Of a stretch of 9,705 nt of DNA, positions 1 through 8,242 are shown one piece after another. Made by a program: the position numbers and the translations under genes. The notes beneath the pieces are model-generated. The model saw only the letters and a program-made list of their open reading frames with translations. It was not told the DNA's origin and searched no databases. Positions within the stretch are counted from its first letter, which is position 1; each line of letters begins with the position of its first letter. Source of the stretch: Halieaceae bacterium (lineage in GTDB: Bacteria; Pseudomonadota; Gammaproteobacteria; Pseudomonadales; Halieaceae); assembly GCA_002705465.1 (NCBI GenBank), contig PAGS01000079.1:31155-40859 (forward strand), in the 5' to 3' direction.

Positions 1-1061
1 TCCAGAACGATTAGTTCATTTCGCCAGTAGTCCGGATCTGAAAGTTGAAAAGAATCGATATCGACGAGCGTAACCCCCGCGTTTGAGAGCCGTACCAGTG
101 TGTCGTTGAATCGCTCGTTGATTTGCCGATCATCTCCCTGGGCAAAACGCAACACGCCTAGTCGAAGCTGATTCAATTCAACTGGTGCAGCCGCTGAGAA
201 CCGGTTGCTGCCGGTGAGGGCATCCATCAAAGTTATCGCGTCTCCCACGGTCCTGGTCATGGGCCCGGCGGTATCTTGTGTCTCTGAGATTGGCACGATG
301 CCTTTTGTTGGTAGCAAGCCCACGGTGGGCTTGAACCCCACGATACCGTTGACATGAGCCGGGCAGATGATTGAGCCATTGGTTTCTGTGCCAAGCGCAA
401 TGGGCGCCAATCCCGCTGAAATGGCTGCAGCTGAGCCAGAGCTGGAACCGCAAGGGGAGCGGTCAAGTATGTGTGGATTTTTCACCTGCCCCCCTAACGA
501 TGACCAGCCGCTCACTGAGCGAGTAGATCGAAAGTTGGCCCACTGACTTAAATTCGTTTTGCCCAAAATGATTGCGCCGCCTGATCGGAGCTTGGCAATG
601 ATGGGGCTGTCCTCTTCGCTGAAGTTATTGAGTAATGCGGATGAACCTGCTGTGGTGGGCAAGGGGTCGCGTGTTTCAATATTGTCCTTGATCAATACCG
701 GAACACCATCCAAGGGGCCGAGCGTTGCGCCCGCCAGCCGGCGCTGGTCGCTTTTTTTCGCTTCCTCCAGAGACTGGGGGTTCACGGCAATGATGCTCCT
801 TAACCTTGGGCCTGTCCTGTCGAGCAACTCGATTCGTCTAAGGTACATGCCAACTGCTTGTTGAGAAGTCATGTCCCCGGAGGACAGGCCTACCTGAAGA
901 TTCGCCAAGTCTGGCATGGCTGAAGTTTGCTCAATCGCTGACAAGACCTCGCTCGACCACTGCTCTGTGTCCGGGCTGTTGCCTCGGTGGCAGCCGGCAG
1001 AAGCAAGAAAAGCCCAAACTAATGCTAGGAGAAACGTTATCCTTAAGTGCAGAGTATTCAT
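1..1061 (-). CDS. Amidase-signature family hydrolase, probable exported lipoprotein (partial, C-terminus outside window)
   Basis: The minus strand is open from an ATG at 1061 to the window edge, giving about 353 codons with the C-terminus missing. It belongs to the amidase-signature family, whose members hydrolyse amide bonds with a Ser-cisSer-Lys triad. All three residues are visible: Lys125 in VLIKDN, cis-Ser206 in PCGSSSGSAAA, and nucleophile Ser230 in GTETNGSI. The 24-residue spacing between the two serines is the family norm. The SIICPA continuation resembles bacterial peptide-amidase-like members more than GatA, but the substrate cannot be told. The N-terminus (MNTLHLR, then a hydrophobic stretch, then LASAGC) looks like a signal peptide ending in a lipobox at Cys24; serine at -3 is atypical, so simple Sec export is the alternative. 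An in-frame ATG at 1106 would add 15 residues, and neither start has a clear Shine-Dalgarno. The gene is divergent from tkt and probably not functionally tied to it. Confidence 0.9.
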   Translation of the reverse strand, partial: MNTLHLRITFLLALVWAFLASAGCHRGNSPDTEQWSSEVLSAIEQTSAMPDLANLQVGLSSGDMTSQQAVGMYLRRIELLDRTGPRLRSIIAVNPQSLEEAKKSDQRRLAGATLGPLDGVPVLIKDNIETRDPLPTTAGSSALLNNFSEEDSPIIAKLRSGGAIILGKTNLSQWANFRSTRSVSGWSSLGGQVKNPHILDRSPCGSSSGSAAAISAGLAPIALGTETNGSIICPAHVNGIVGFKPTVGLLPTKGIVPISETQDTAGPMTRTVGDAITLMDALTGSNRFSAAAPVELNQLRLGVLRFAQGDDRQINERFNDTLVRLSNAGVTLVDIDSFQLSDPDYWRNELIVL

Positions 1062-1151
1062 AATGGCATCGGGCAAAGCTTGAGTGTGTGGCTGATTCGT
1101 TTCCATCCGAGCGTCCGAAATAATCTGAGTCCAGCCTCCAGTTTGGCATGT

Positions 1152-1196
1152 CCTGTGATGTGTAGCATCGTCTCACCCAGCGTGACCAATCACAGG
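1152..1196. repeat. Spaced 8-bp inverted repeat in the amidase/tkt divergent spacer
   Basis: CCTGTGAT at 1152-1159 is matched exactly by ATCACAGG at 1189-1196, with 29 bp between. It lies in the 220-bp spacer between the divergent amidase and tkt genes, upstream of the proposed tkt promoter. It could be a pair of regulator half-sites or a coincidence. An 8-bp match in a region this short is not rare, and I recognise no specific operator in it. Confidence 0.3.
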
Positions 1197-1223
1197 TGCA
1201 GAAAGTTTGTCCGCGGTTGGCAA

Positions 1224-1252
1224 TTGATCGTAGGCGTCGCTTACCTGACAAT
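1224..1252 (+). promoter_or_regulatory. Candidate sigma70 promoter for the tkt operon
   Basis: TTGATC (1224-1229) and GACAAT (1247-1252) are 17 bp apart, each matching four of six consensus bases. This predicts a start near 1259 and a leader of roughly 23 nt ending in the GGAG (1273-1276) that precedes the tkt ATG. It is the best pair I see in the divergent spacer, but the match is modest. Confidence 0.35.
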
Positions 1253-1281
1253 ACACCCCGCTGTATGACCCCGGAGCTCTG

Positions 1282-3282
1282 ATGCCCTCTCAAATTGAAT
1301 TGGCCAACGCCATTCGCGCGTTGGCTATGGATGCGGTTCAGGCCGCAAACTCCGGCCATCCCGGCGCTCCGATGGGAATGGCAGACATTGCCGAAGTCCT
1401 CTGGAACCGCGTGATGCGCCACAACCCCGCCAACCCGGATTGGCCGAATCGAGACCGCTTTGTGCTATCCAATGGGCACGGGTCCATGCTGATTTATGCC
1501 TTGCTGCATCTGACCGGTTACGACCTAAGTATCGAAGACATCAAGCAATTTCGGCAACTGCATAGTAAAACGCCGGGCCACCCCGAGTATGGGTACACCC
1601 CTGGCGTCGAGACGACTACAGGTCCTCTGGGGCAAGGCTTGGCCAATGCGGTGGGTATGGCGTTGGCAGAGAAAACGCTGGCCGGCCAGTTCAACCGTGA
1701 GGGGCGCGCGGTTGTGGATCACCATACCTGGGTGTTCCTCGGAGACGGCTGCCTGATGGAAGGCGTTTCCCACGAGGCCTGCTCACTGGCCGGCACCCTC
1801 GGCTTGGGCAAACTGATTGCGATTTATGATGACAACGGGATCTCCATCGATGGCGAGGTCGAGGGATGGTTCACTGATGACACGCCCGGCCGCTTCGAAG
1901 CCTATGGCTGGCAAGTCATACCAGCGGTTGATGGTCATGATGCCGCGGCGGTTGAGGCCGCCCTGCTGGCCGCCAAAGCTGAATCAAGCAGGCCCACACT
2001 GGTGTGCTGCAAGACCGTGATCGGAAAGGGAAGCCCTAACAAGCAAGGCACTGAGAGCTGCCATGGTGCTGCACTGGGTGAGGATGAGGTTGCCCTAACC
2101 CGCGAGGCACTGCAGTGGCCCCATGCACCCTTTGAGGTGCCCGAGGGCATTCGCGAGGGATGGGACTGTCGCGCCGCGGGTGCCGAGCAGGAGGCGGTGT
2201 GGCAAACCCGTTTTAACGCCTATCGAAGCAGCCACCCCGACCTGGCTGATGAGTTGCTCCGGCGCCTGAGAGGGCAATTACCCGCCAATTTTGACGAGCA
2301 GGCCGACGCTTATATCAGCGACTGCGTGGCGGCTGCGGCGGACGTGGCATCACGCAAGGCTTCGCAACAAACGCTGAACGCACTGGGCCCCTGTCTCCCC
2401 GAGCTATTCGGAGGCTCTGCCGATTTGGCCGGCTCCAACCTGACGCTGTGGTCTGGCGCCAAAGGGATTTCCGCCGGGGATGCCGCTGGCAATTATGTGT
2501 ACTACGGCGTGCGTGAGTTCGCAATGGCTGCCGTCATGAACGGTGTCGCCCTCCATGGTGGGTTTATCCCATATGGCGCAACATTTCTGATCTTTATGGA
2601 ATACGCTCGCAACGCCTTGCGCATGTCAGCGCTGATGGGCCAGCGGGTTTTATATGTGTTTACGCATGATTCAATCGGTCTGGGCGAGGACGGCCCCACC
2701 CACCAACCCGTCGAGCAGTTAACAGCCCTGCGCGCCACGCCGAACCTGCATACCTGGCGGCCCTGCGATGCAGTGGAATCGGCGATCGCCTGGAAGCAGG
2801 CAGTAAAGCGGGACTCAGGTCCGACTGCGCTGGTGTTCTCGCGGCAGACGTTGCCCTCCCAAGTCGCCAACGCGGAGCACGTCGCGGGTGCGCATCGCGG
2901 TGGCTATATATTGGTGAGTGAGCAAGGTAGCCTCGACGCCATCCTGATTGCCACGGGTTCGGAAGTAGCGCTCGCCGTCGAGGCGGCTGCCCGGCTAGCG
3001 AGCGAAGGCCGCGGCATCCGAGTGGTCTCGATGCCCTGCGTCGAAGTCTTTGACGCGCAGGAAGCAGGCTACCGCGAGGCGGTGCTACCCAGTGAGGTTC
3101 TGGCGCGCGTAGCGGTGGAGGCGGGTCATACAGACTTTTGGTACAAGTATGTAGGGCTAGATGGCCGGGTAGTTGGCATGACCTCCTTCGGTGAATCGGC
3201 ATCGGCCGCTGCGCTATTCCAGCATTTTGGCTTGACCGTGGACAACGTGGTTGCCGCGGTCGAGGATGTGATTCTCGACTGA
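1282..3282 (+). CDS. tkt: Transketolase
   Basis: This 666-residue thiamine-diphosphate enzyme moves two-carbon ketol units between sugar phosphates in the non-oxidative pentose phosphate pathway, making and using erythrose 4-phosphate and xylulose 5-phosphate. It is full length and its numbering is nearly identical to E. coli TktA. His26 lies in [10 protein letters not shown], His66 in SNGHGS, Asp155 in the GDGCLMEG cofactor motif, Asn185 in YDDNG and His261 in ESCHGAALG. The catalytic glutamate of the pyrimidine-binding domain is Glu412 (GVREFAM), and His474 sits in [11 protein letters not shown]. The order is pyrophosphate-binding domain, pyrimidine-binding domain (about 355-525), then the C-terminal domain. 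The ATG at 1282 follows a GGAG (1273-1276) with a 5-nt spacer. It is the first gene of the run and ends 3 bp before epd, which implies co-transcription and coupled translation. Confidence 0.98.
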   Translation: MPSQIELANAIRALAMDAVQAANSGHPGAPMGMADIAEVLWNRVMRHNPANPDWPNRDRFVLSNGHGSMLIYALLHLTGYDLSIEDIKQFRQLHSKTPGHPEYGYTPGVETTTGPLGQGLANAVGMALAEKTLAGQFNREGRAVVDHHTWVFLGDGCLMEGVSHEACSLAGTLGLGKLIAIYDDNGISIDGEVEGWFTDDTPGRFEAYGWQVIPAVDGHDAAAVEAALLAAKAESSRPTLVCCKTVIGKGSPNKQGTESCHGAALGEDEVALTREALQWPHAPFEVPEGIREGWDCRAAGAEQEAVWQTRFNAYRSSHPDLADELLRRLRGQLPANFDEQADAYISDCVAAAADVASRKASQQTLNALGPCLPELFGGSADLAGSNLTLWSGAKGISAGDAAGNYVYYGVREFAMAAVMNGVALHGGFIPYGATFLIFMEYARNALRMSALMGQRVLYVFTHDSIGLGEDGPTHQPVEQLTALRATPNLHTWRPCDAVESAIAWKQAVKRDSGPTALVFSRQTLPSQVANAEHVAGAHRGGYILVSEQGSLDAILIATGSEVALAVEAAARLASEGRGIRVVSMPCVEVFDAQEAGYREAVLPSEVLARVAVEAGHTDFWYKYVGLDGRVVGMTSFGESASAAALFQHFGLTVDNVVAAVEDVILD

Positions 3283-3285
3283 CCC

Positions 3286-4338
3286 ATGATGCGCTTCGCC
3301 ATTAATGGCTTTGGACGGGTCGGTCGCACGCTGTTACGCGTCTATCGCACCCGCGAGGATGCCCAAGCGCGGTTTGAGCTTGCTGCCATTAACGAGATTG
3401 CCGATGCAAACACGGTCGCGCACCTCGCTCGATACGACTCCAATTATGGCCGTTACCCGGGCCGTATTGCCCTGTCCGGGTCATTGCTGGCAATTGACCA
3501 TTCGCTGGTGCCGCTGAGCCACGAACCCGATGTTGCGGCATTGCCATGGGGGGAGCTTGGCATTGATCTGGTTTTTGAATGCACCGGCGCCTTTACCGAT
3601 CGTGCGACCGCGGAGCAGCACTTGCACAGCGGCGCGGGGAGGGTGTTGTTTTCCCATCCTGCCGAGTCTGATGTGGATGCAACCATTGTTTATGGGGTGA
3701 ATACCGAGACGCTCTCGGCGGACATGGATGTTGTGTCGGCGGCGTCGTGTACGACCAATGCAGTGGTACCTGTTCTCGCGACGCTGTCCGAGGCATTTGG
3801 TGTCGAGGCAGCGACGATCACTACCATCCATTCCCTCATGAATGATCAGCCGGTGCTGGACGCCTACCACCACACGGACCTGCGCAAAACGCGAGCAGCA
3901 TCGCAGTCCATCATCCCGGTCGATACCGGGTTGGCTGTGGGGATCGAGCGGATTCTGCCTGCGCTTTCGGGCAAACTGTCTGCACATGCGCTGCGCGTGC
4001 CCACCACCAAGGTGTCGGCGATTGAGCTGAGTGTGGCGACGACCCTGTCCTGTGATAGCGAGCAGATCAATGCAGCGCTCCGGACAGCTTCCGAGGGCAA
4101 GTTGTCTGGCGTTCTGGATTATTCCCTCGAGCCACTTGCTTCCTGCGACTTCGCAGGTGAGGCGGCCTCTGCCATTGTCGATGCCAAGCAGACCCAGGTC
4201 GCGGCAGGTAAGCTGGCGAAGATCCTCATTTGGTTTGATAACGAATGGGCTTATGCCAGCCGCATGCTCGACGTTGCGTTGGCATGGGAGGCGCGGATAA
4301 ACCACTCGCTATCGCCGCCGAGTGAGGGTTCGCAGTGA
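3286..4338 (+). CDS. epd: Erythrose-4-phosphate dehydrogenase-type GAPDH family protein
   Basis: A 350-residue NAD-dependent aldehyde dehydrogenase of the GAPDH fold. The Rossmann motif INGFGRVGR is at 6-14, the catalytic Cys155 in SAASCTTN and the catalytic base His182 in TTIHS. Several stretches match E. coli Epd rather than Gap[27 protein letters not shown], and [15 protein letters not shown]. Epd oxidises erythrose 4-phosphate to 4-phosphoerythronate, the first step of DXP-dependent pyridoxal phosphate synthesis. Activity on glyceraldehyde 3-phosphate cannot be excluded, and its place before pgk would suit either role. It begins 3 bp after tkt (ATGATG, so Met2 at 3289 is an alternative start), has no well-placed Shine-Dalgarno, and probably relies on translational coupling. 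The C-terminal tail (about residues 340-350) runs past the usual end of the family, and its codons carry the pgk ribosome-binding site. Confidence 0.9.
   Translation: MMRFAINGFGRVGRTLLRVYRTREDAQARFELAAINEIADANTVAHLARYDSNYGRYPGRIALSGSLLAIDHSLVPLSHEPDVAALPWGELGIDLVFECTGAFTDRATAEQHLHSGAGRVLFSHPAESDVDATIVYGVNTETLSADMDVVSAASCTTNAVVPVLATLSEAFGVEAATITTIHSLMNDQPVLDAYHHTDLRKTRAASQSIIPVDTGLAVGIERILPALSGKLSAHALRVPTTKVSAIELSVATTLSCDSEQINAALRTASEGKLSGVLDYSLEPLASCDFAGEAASAIVDAKQTQVAAGKLAKILIWFDNEWAYASRMLDVALAWEARINHSLSPPSEGSQ
4324..4328 (+). promoter_or_regulatory. Ribosome-binding site of pgk, inside the end of epd
   Basis: GAGGG lies 6 nt before the GTG at 4335 but 15 nt before the next in-frame ATG at 4344. 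This spacing favours the GTG start, which overlaps the epd stop as GTGA. Confidence 0.6.
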
Positions 4339-5495
4339 AGCTGATGAGTGACCTCGACCTTTCCGGTCGTCGTGTCCTGATCCGTCAGGATCTCAATGTG
4401 CCGCTCCGCGAAGGTGAGATCACCAATGACGCGAGGTTACGGGCAGCGGCCCCTTCCTTGGTAGACGCACTGAATCAGGGCGCCGCGGTGATCGTGATGT
4501 CTCATCTGGGACGCCCGGTCGAAGGGCAGTGGACAGAGCAGGCCTCCCTGGCGCCGATCGCGGCGCGGCTGTCGGAGTTAATTGGACGCGATGTGTTGAT
4601 GGCCAAAAAGTGGCGGCAGGTCGCGCCTCTGCCCGGTGACGTGGTGCTGCTGGAAAACGTCCGCTTTAACGAGGGAGAGGCGTCAAATGACGCTGCGCTG
4701 GCAGCCGATTATGCGGCGCTCTGCGATGTCTTTGTCATGGATGCTTTTGGCACTGCGCATCGTGCCCAGGCGTCGACTCATGGGGTTGCCCACGCCGCGC
4801 CAGTGGCCTGTGCGGGTCCGTTGCTTCATGCCGAGTTGACCGCTCTGGCGCGGGCCTTGACCGATGCACGTCGGCCGATGCTCGCGGTGGTGGGCGGCTC
4901 CAAGGTGTCGACAAAATTACAGGTGCTGGATTCGCTCACACAGCGCTGTGACAGCTTGATTTTGGGAGGCGGTATTGCCAATACGTTCCTCGCAGCGGCG
5001 GGTTATTCGGTAGGCAATTCGTTGTGTGAATGGGACCTCGTAGATACGGCGCGACGCCTGATGGACCGGGTCGATATTCCGTTGCCCGTCGATGTCGTCG
5101 TCGCACCCGGGATCGACGCAGGGCATCGTGCTGAGGTCAAGCTGGCTGCGGAGGTAGCCGGAGATGACATGATTCTGGATGTCGGGCCCGAGACGGCCGC
5201 AGGCATTGCCGAGCGGGTTGCCACCTCTGCCACCATTCTATGGAACGGACCCCTCGGCGTATTCGAGCAGGCCCCTTTTGCTGCAGGCACGCGGGTGTTG
5301 GCAGAGGCGATTGCTGCCAGTGAAGGTTTCTCTCTGGCAGGCGGTGGGGATACCTTGGCGGCTATCGATCTTTTCGATGTGGCAAGCGGCGTCTCGTATA
5401 TCTCGACGGGAGGCGGTGCCTTTCTTGAATACGTAGAGGGCAAGGAACTACCTGCCGTGGCGGCGCTGAGGGCGCGTGCTGACCACGCGTCGTGA
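4335..5495 (+). CDS. pgk: Phosphoglycerate kinase
   Basis: A 386-residue cytosolic monomer that interconverts 1,3-bisphosphoglycerate plus ADP with 3-phosphoglycerate plus ATP. The length matches the bacterial family (E. coli 387). N-domain substrate motifs are RQDLNVP (17-23), SHLGRP (56-61), ENVRFN (107-112) and DAFGTAHR (136-143). C-domain nucleotide motifs are GGSKVSTK (187-194), GGGIANTF (211-218), [10 protein letters not shown] (302-311), GGGDT (336-340) and STGGGAFLE (357-365). The usual RADLNVP appears as RQDLNVP, a mild change. The GTG start at 4335 overlaps the epd stop by 4 nt and has a well-spaced GAGGG. Starting at the ATG at 4344 would shorten the protein by three residues and still leave the conserved SDLDLSGRR intact. 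It is the third gene of the tkt operon and follows the same epd-pgk-fba order as in E. coli. Confidence 0.97.
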   Translation: MKLMSDLDLSGRRVLIRQDLNVPLREGEITNDARLRAAAPSLVDALNQGAAVIVMSHLGRPVEGQWTEQASLAPIAARLSELIGRDVLMAKKWRQVAPLPGDVVLLENVRFNEGEASNDAALAADYAALCDVFVMDAFGTAHRAQASTHGVAHAAPVACAGPLLHAELTALARALTDARRPMLAVVGGSKVSTKLQVLDSLTQRCDSLILGGGIANTFLAAAGYSVGNSLCEWDLVDTARRLMDRVDIPLPVDVVVAPGIDAGHRAEVKLAAEVAGDDMILDVGPETAAGIAERVATSATILWNGPLGVFEQAPFAAGTRVLAEAIAASEGFSLAGGGDTLAAIDLFDVASGVSYISTGGGAFLEYVEGKELPAVAALRARADHAS

Positions 5496-5543
5496 TACTG
5501 ATAATCTGGTGTTGGCAACCTATGCAGAACGAGGACTCCGCTA

Positions 5544-6584
5544 ATGGCATTGATTAGCTTGCGGCAACTGCTGGATCACGCAGCCGAGCACGGCTATGGC
5601 GTGCCCGCTTTTAATGTCAATAATCTTGAGCAGACCCGGGCAATTATGGAGGCCGCATACAAGACTGACTCCCCGGTGATCATGCAGGCCAGCGCTGGCG
5701 CACGGAAATACGCCGGCGCCCCGTTTCTGCGTGCTCTGATGGAGGCGGCAATGACGGAATTTCCTCATGTGCCGGTCGTTGTCCATCAGGACCACGGGAC
5801 CTCGCCTGCAGTGTGTCAGCGCTCCATTCAACTGGGCTTCAGTTCAGTGATGATGGATGGCTCACTCGGCGAGGATGGTAAAACGCCCATGGACTACGAC
5901 TACAACGCAGGTGTTACGCGTCATGTTGTTGACATCGCGCATGCTTGCGGCGTTTCCGTCGAGGGTGAAATCGGTTGCCTCGGTTCTTTGGAAACGGGGG
6001 AAGCGGGCGAGGAGGACGGCATTGGCGCCGCGGGAAAGTTGAGCCATGACCAACTGCTGACTGACCCTGAGGAGGCCGCTCAATTTGTTGCTGATACCGG
6101 CGTTGACGCGCTGGCGATTGCCTGCGGCACCAGCCACGGCGCTTATAAGTTCACCAGGCCCCCAACCGGGGATATTCTGGCGATGGACCGTATCAAGGCC
6201 ATTCACAGCCGCATCCCCGACACGCATTTGGTCATGCATGGTTCATCCGCGGTGCCGCAGGACTGGTTGGCCGTCATCAATGAGTTCGGGGGCGAAATAC
6301 CCGAGACCTATGGTGTGCCGGTGGAGCAGGTGGTTGAGGGGATCAAGCATGGTGTTCGGAAGGTCAATATCGACACCGACCTTCGGCTTGCATCAACAGG
6401 CTCGATTCGGCGTTTTCTCGCTGAGCACCCCGCGGAGTTTGACCCACGGAAGTATTTGGCGGCGAGCCTAGAGGCCATGAAAGCGATCTGTATCGACCGC
6501 TACGAGGCATTCGGGACGGCGGGAAATGCTTCCAAAATTACTCCGCTATCGCTATCGGAGATGCAGGCGAAGTACGCCGCTTAG
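5544..6584 (+). CDS. fba: Class II fructose-bisphosphate aldolase (CbbA-like subtype)
   Basis: A 346-residue zinc-dependent aldolase that cleaves fructose 1,6-bisphosphate to dihydroxyacetone phosphate and glyceraldehyde 3-phosphate, or runs in reverse. Visible sites are Asp83 and zinc ligand His84 in HQDHGTS, Glu142 in EGEIG, His198 in GTSHGAYKF, His232 in MHGSSAV and the phosphate-binding NIDTD at 275-279. The [16 protein letters not shown] insert and overall length fit the subtype found in pseudomonads and Calvin-cycle operons. That subtype is not evidence of autotrophy, since no rubisco or phosphoribulokinase gene is present. The ATG at 5544 follows GAGGA (5531-5535) with an 8-nt spacer. 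A 48-bp gap after pgk holds no visible terminator, so it probably shares the operon transcript. A hairpin follows its stop codon. Confidence 0.97.
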   Translation: MALISLRQLLDHAAEHGYGVPAFNVNNLEQTRAIMEAAYKTDSPVIMQASAGARKYAGAPFLRALMEAAMTEFPHVPVVVHQDHGTSPAVCQRSIQLGFSSVMMDGSLGEDGKTPMDYDYNAGVTRHVVDIAHACGVSVEGEIGCLGSLETGEAGEEDGIGAAGKLSHDQLLTDPEEAAQFVADTGVDALAIACGTSHGAYKFTRPPTGDILAMDRIKAIHSRIPDTHLVMHGSSAVPQDWLAVINEFGGEIPETYGVPVEQVVEGIKHGVRKVNIDTDLRLASTGSIRRFLAEHPAEFDPRKYLAASLEAMKAICIDRYEAFGTAGNASKITPLSLSEMQAKYAA

Positions 6585-6594
6585 CGCACCGAAG

Positions 6595-6618
6595 GCCCGC
6601 TTTTCGAGTGGGCATTTT
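6595..6618 (+). terminator. Possible Rho-independent terminator after fba
   Basis: GCCCGC (6595-6600) pairs with GTGGGC (6608-6613), including one G-U pair, around the 7-nt loop TTTTCGA. ATTTT follows. The stem is short and the T tract poor, so termination is probably partial. The position, 10 bp after the fba stop in a 106-bp gap before ilvA, is as expected for the operon end. Confidence 0.45.
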
Positions 6619-6690
6619 GCCAAGCACTGACCGTGTCATGCCTAGGGGAAGCCCGTATCATCGCAGGCTTTCTATTCAAACCTAAACGCC

Positions 6691-8223
6691 ATGGCGCAGT
6701 CCTACATCAAGCGAATTCTCAACGCGCAGGTCTATGACGTTGCTCGGGAGACCCCTCTCGATCCTGCACCGCTGTTATCAGCTCGGCTGGGCAACCATGC
6801 CCTCCTGAAGCGCGAGGATCTGCAACCCGTCTTTTCATTCAAGTGCCGGGGTGCCTACAACAAGATGATTCATCTGGATGAAGCGTCCCGGGCAGCAGGC
6901 GTTGTGGCTGCATCGGCCGGAAATCACGCGCAAGGTGTTGCACTTGCGGCGTCGAAGTTGGGTATCAAGGCCAAGATCGTGATGCCTGTGACCACACCGC
7001 TGATCAAAGTTGAGGCAGTTCGGGCCCTCGGTGCCAAGGTTGTATTGAGCGGAGATTCTTTTGATGACGCTGCGGTGCGCGCCGCCGCGCTGGTAGAGGC
7101 AGAGGGGCTGACGTTTATTCACCCCTTCGATGACCCCGATGTTATTGCCGGTCAGGCCACGGTTGCCGTGGAACTGGTGCGTCAGGCCTCACGTCCGCTG
7201 GACTATGTATTTGTCTGCTGCGGTGGCGGTGGGTTGCTGGCGGGGATGGCGACCTACCTGCGATACGTCTGGCCGCAGACCAAAATTATTGGTGTGGAGC
7301 CTGAAGATGCGGCCTGTGTTCAGGCGGCACTGCATAAAGGTCGGCGAGTGACACTACGGGAGGTCGGTTTATTCGCCGATGGCTGCGCGGTGGCCCAGGT
7401 GGGTAAGGAGACATTCCGGTTAATTCGCGAGAGCGTCGACGACGTCATGACCGTGAGCACAGACGAAATTTGTGCCGCGGTGAAGGATATTTTCGAGGAC
7501 ACACGCGCTATCGCTGAACCTGCCGGTGCACTGGCGGTGGCGGGAATGAAAAAGTATGCGCTCCAGCACCGTATTTCTGGTGCGACGATGGCGGCAACCG
7601 TCAGCGGTGCCAACACCAACTTTGACCGCCTGCGGTACATATCGGAGCGTACGGAGATTGGTGAGCGACGCGAGGCAGTGCTGAGCGTCACGATCCCAGA
7701 GCGGCCCGGCGCTTTCAGAGCATTCTGCAATGCCATCGGCAAGCGCAATGTCACCGAGTTCAATTACCGATACGAAACCGCTGCCGCCGCGCGCGTCTTT
7801 GTGGGGCTGACGGTGACGCCGGGTGATGACAGCCTCGATGCACTGCAGCGTAATCTGCGGGAGGGGGGCTATCGCGTTCTGGACTTGACTGACAATGAGA
7901 CTGCGAAATTACACCTTCGGCACATGATAGGGGGCCGCCAGCCCGACGACATCGGCGAGGAAATTGTTTTTCGCGTGGAATTTCCTGAGCGTCCGGGCAG
8001 TCTGCTCCAGTTTCTGAATGCGCTGGGCAATGAGTTCAGCATTACGCTTTTTCACTACCGAAACCACGGCGCAGCCTATGGCCGCATTTTGGTGGGCATG
8101 CAGGTTCCGCCAGGCAAGCGTGCCCAACTGAGGAAAGCATTGCTTCGCCTCGGATATCCGTTTTGGGAGGAGAGCGATAACCCCGCGTATCTCGAGTATC
8201 TGGGTCGGCTGAATACGGATTGA
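6691..8223 (+). CDS. ilvA: Threonine dehydratase, biosynthetic (threonine ammonia-lyase)
   Basis: A 510-residue pyridoxal-phosphate enzyme that deaminates L-threonine to 2-oxobutanoate, the committed step of isoleucine synthesis. The catalytic domain (about 1-320) has the cofactor lysine Lys51 in SFKCRGAYNKM, the SAGNHAQG substrate loop (75-82) and the CCGGGGLLAGMA phosphate-binding loop (177-187). Two ACT-like regulatory domains follow (about 328-400 and 423-495), each opening with a PERPG motif. This is the long, biosynthetic form (E. coli IlvA 514), which is inhibited by isoleucine and activated by valine. It is not the short catabolic TdcB type. The ATG at 6691 lacks a strong Shine-Dalgarno, but the protein begins where relatives do. 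The 106-bp gap and hairpin suggest transcription separate from the tkt operon. I saw no leader peptide rich in branched-chain codons. Confidence 0.97.
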   Translation: MAQSYIKRILNAQVYDVARETPLDPAPLLSARLGNHALLKREDLQPVFSFKCRGAYNKMIHLDEASRAAGVVAASAGNHAQGVALAASKLGIKAKIVMPVTTPLIKVEAVRALGAKVVLSGDSFDDAAVRAAALVEAEGLTFIHPFDDPDVIAGQATVAVELVRQASRPLDYVFVCCGGGGLLAGMATYLRYVWPQTKIIGVEPEDAACVQAALHKGRRVTLREVGLFADGCAVAQVGKETFRLIRESVDDVMTVSTDEICAAVKDIFEDTRAIAEPAGALAVAGMKKYALQHRISGATMAATVSGANTNFDRLRYISERTEIGERREAVLSVTIPERPGAFRAFCNAIGKRNVTEFNYRYETAAAARVFVGLTVTPGDDSLDALQRNLREGGYRVLDLTDNETAKLHLRHMIGGRQPDDIGEEIVFRVEFPERPGSLLQFLNALGNEFSITLFHYRNHGAAYGRILVGMQVPPGKRAQLRKALLRLGYPFWEESDNPAYLEYLGRLNTD

Positions 8224-8228
8224 GCCAT

Positions 8229-8242
8229 GCCGAAACGGCTTT
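8229..8242. terminator. Small hairpin between convergent ilvA and ygfA
   Basis: GCCG (8229-8232) and CGGC (8236-8239) flank an AAA loop. TTT follows on the plus strand and AT on the minus strand. It sits in the 17-bp gap between the ilvA stop (TGA, 8221-8223) and the ygfA stop (TAA, 8241-8243). Only four pairs make it weak; it may act with collision or Rho at this convergent junction. Confidence 0.3.

Noticed and set aside
559..864. 101-codon plus-strand open frame within the amidase region
   Set aside because: Minus-strand translation here gives the conserved amidase core (IKDN, GKTNLSQWANFRS), so the plus-strand frame is a shadow.
1062..1281. HexR or CRP/Vfr operator upstream of tkt
   Set aside because: No palindrome of the HexR type, and no TGTGA-N6-TCACA arrangement; the TGTGA in the spacer lacks a correctly spaced partner.
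931..1422. 163-codon minus-strand open frame across the amidase/tkt spacer
   Set aside because: It overlaps the conserved first codons of tkt and the amidase signal peptide in another frame and has no recognisable features.
2660..3202. 180-codon open frame antisense to tkt
   Set aside because: Low-complexity Arg/Pro/Ala-rich translation lying opposite conserved transketolase sequence.
3481..4305. 274-codon open frame antisense to epd
   Set aside because: Its product is rich in Arg, His, Cys and Gln without recognisable motifs, and the opposite strand encodes a complete, conserved Epd-type enzyme. It is a GC-driven shadow frame.
5003..5518. 171-codon open frame antisense to pgk
   Set aside because: Ser/Pro/Ala-rich translation with no motifs, opposite the conserved C-terminal domain of Pgk.
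1282..6584. Calvin-cycle (cbb) operon
   Set aside because: tkt, GAPDH-family, pgk and CbbA-type aldolase genes occur together in such operons, but no rubisco, phosphoribulokinase or CbbR gene is visible. The same order is normal in heterotrophic gammaproteobacteria.
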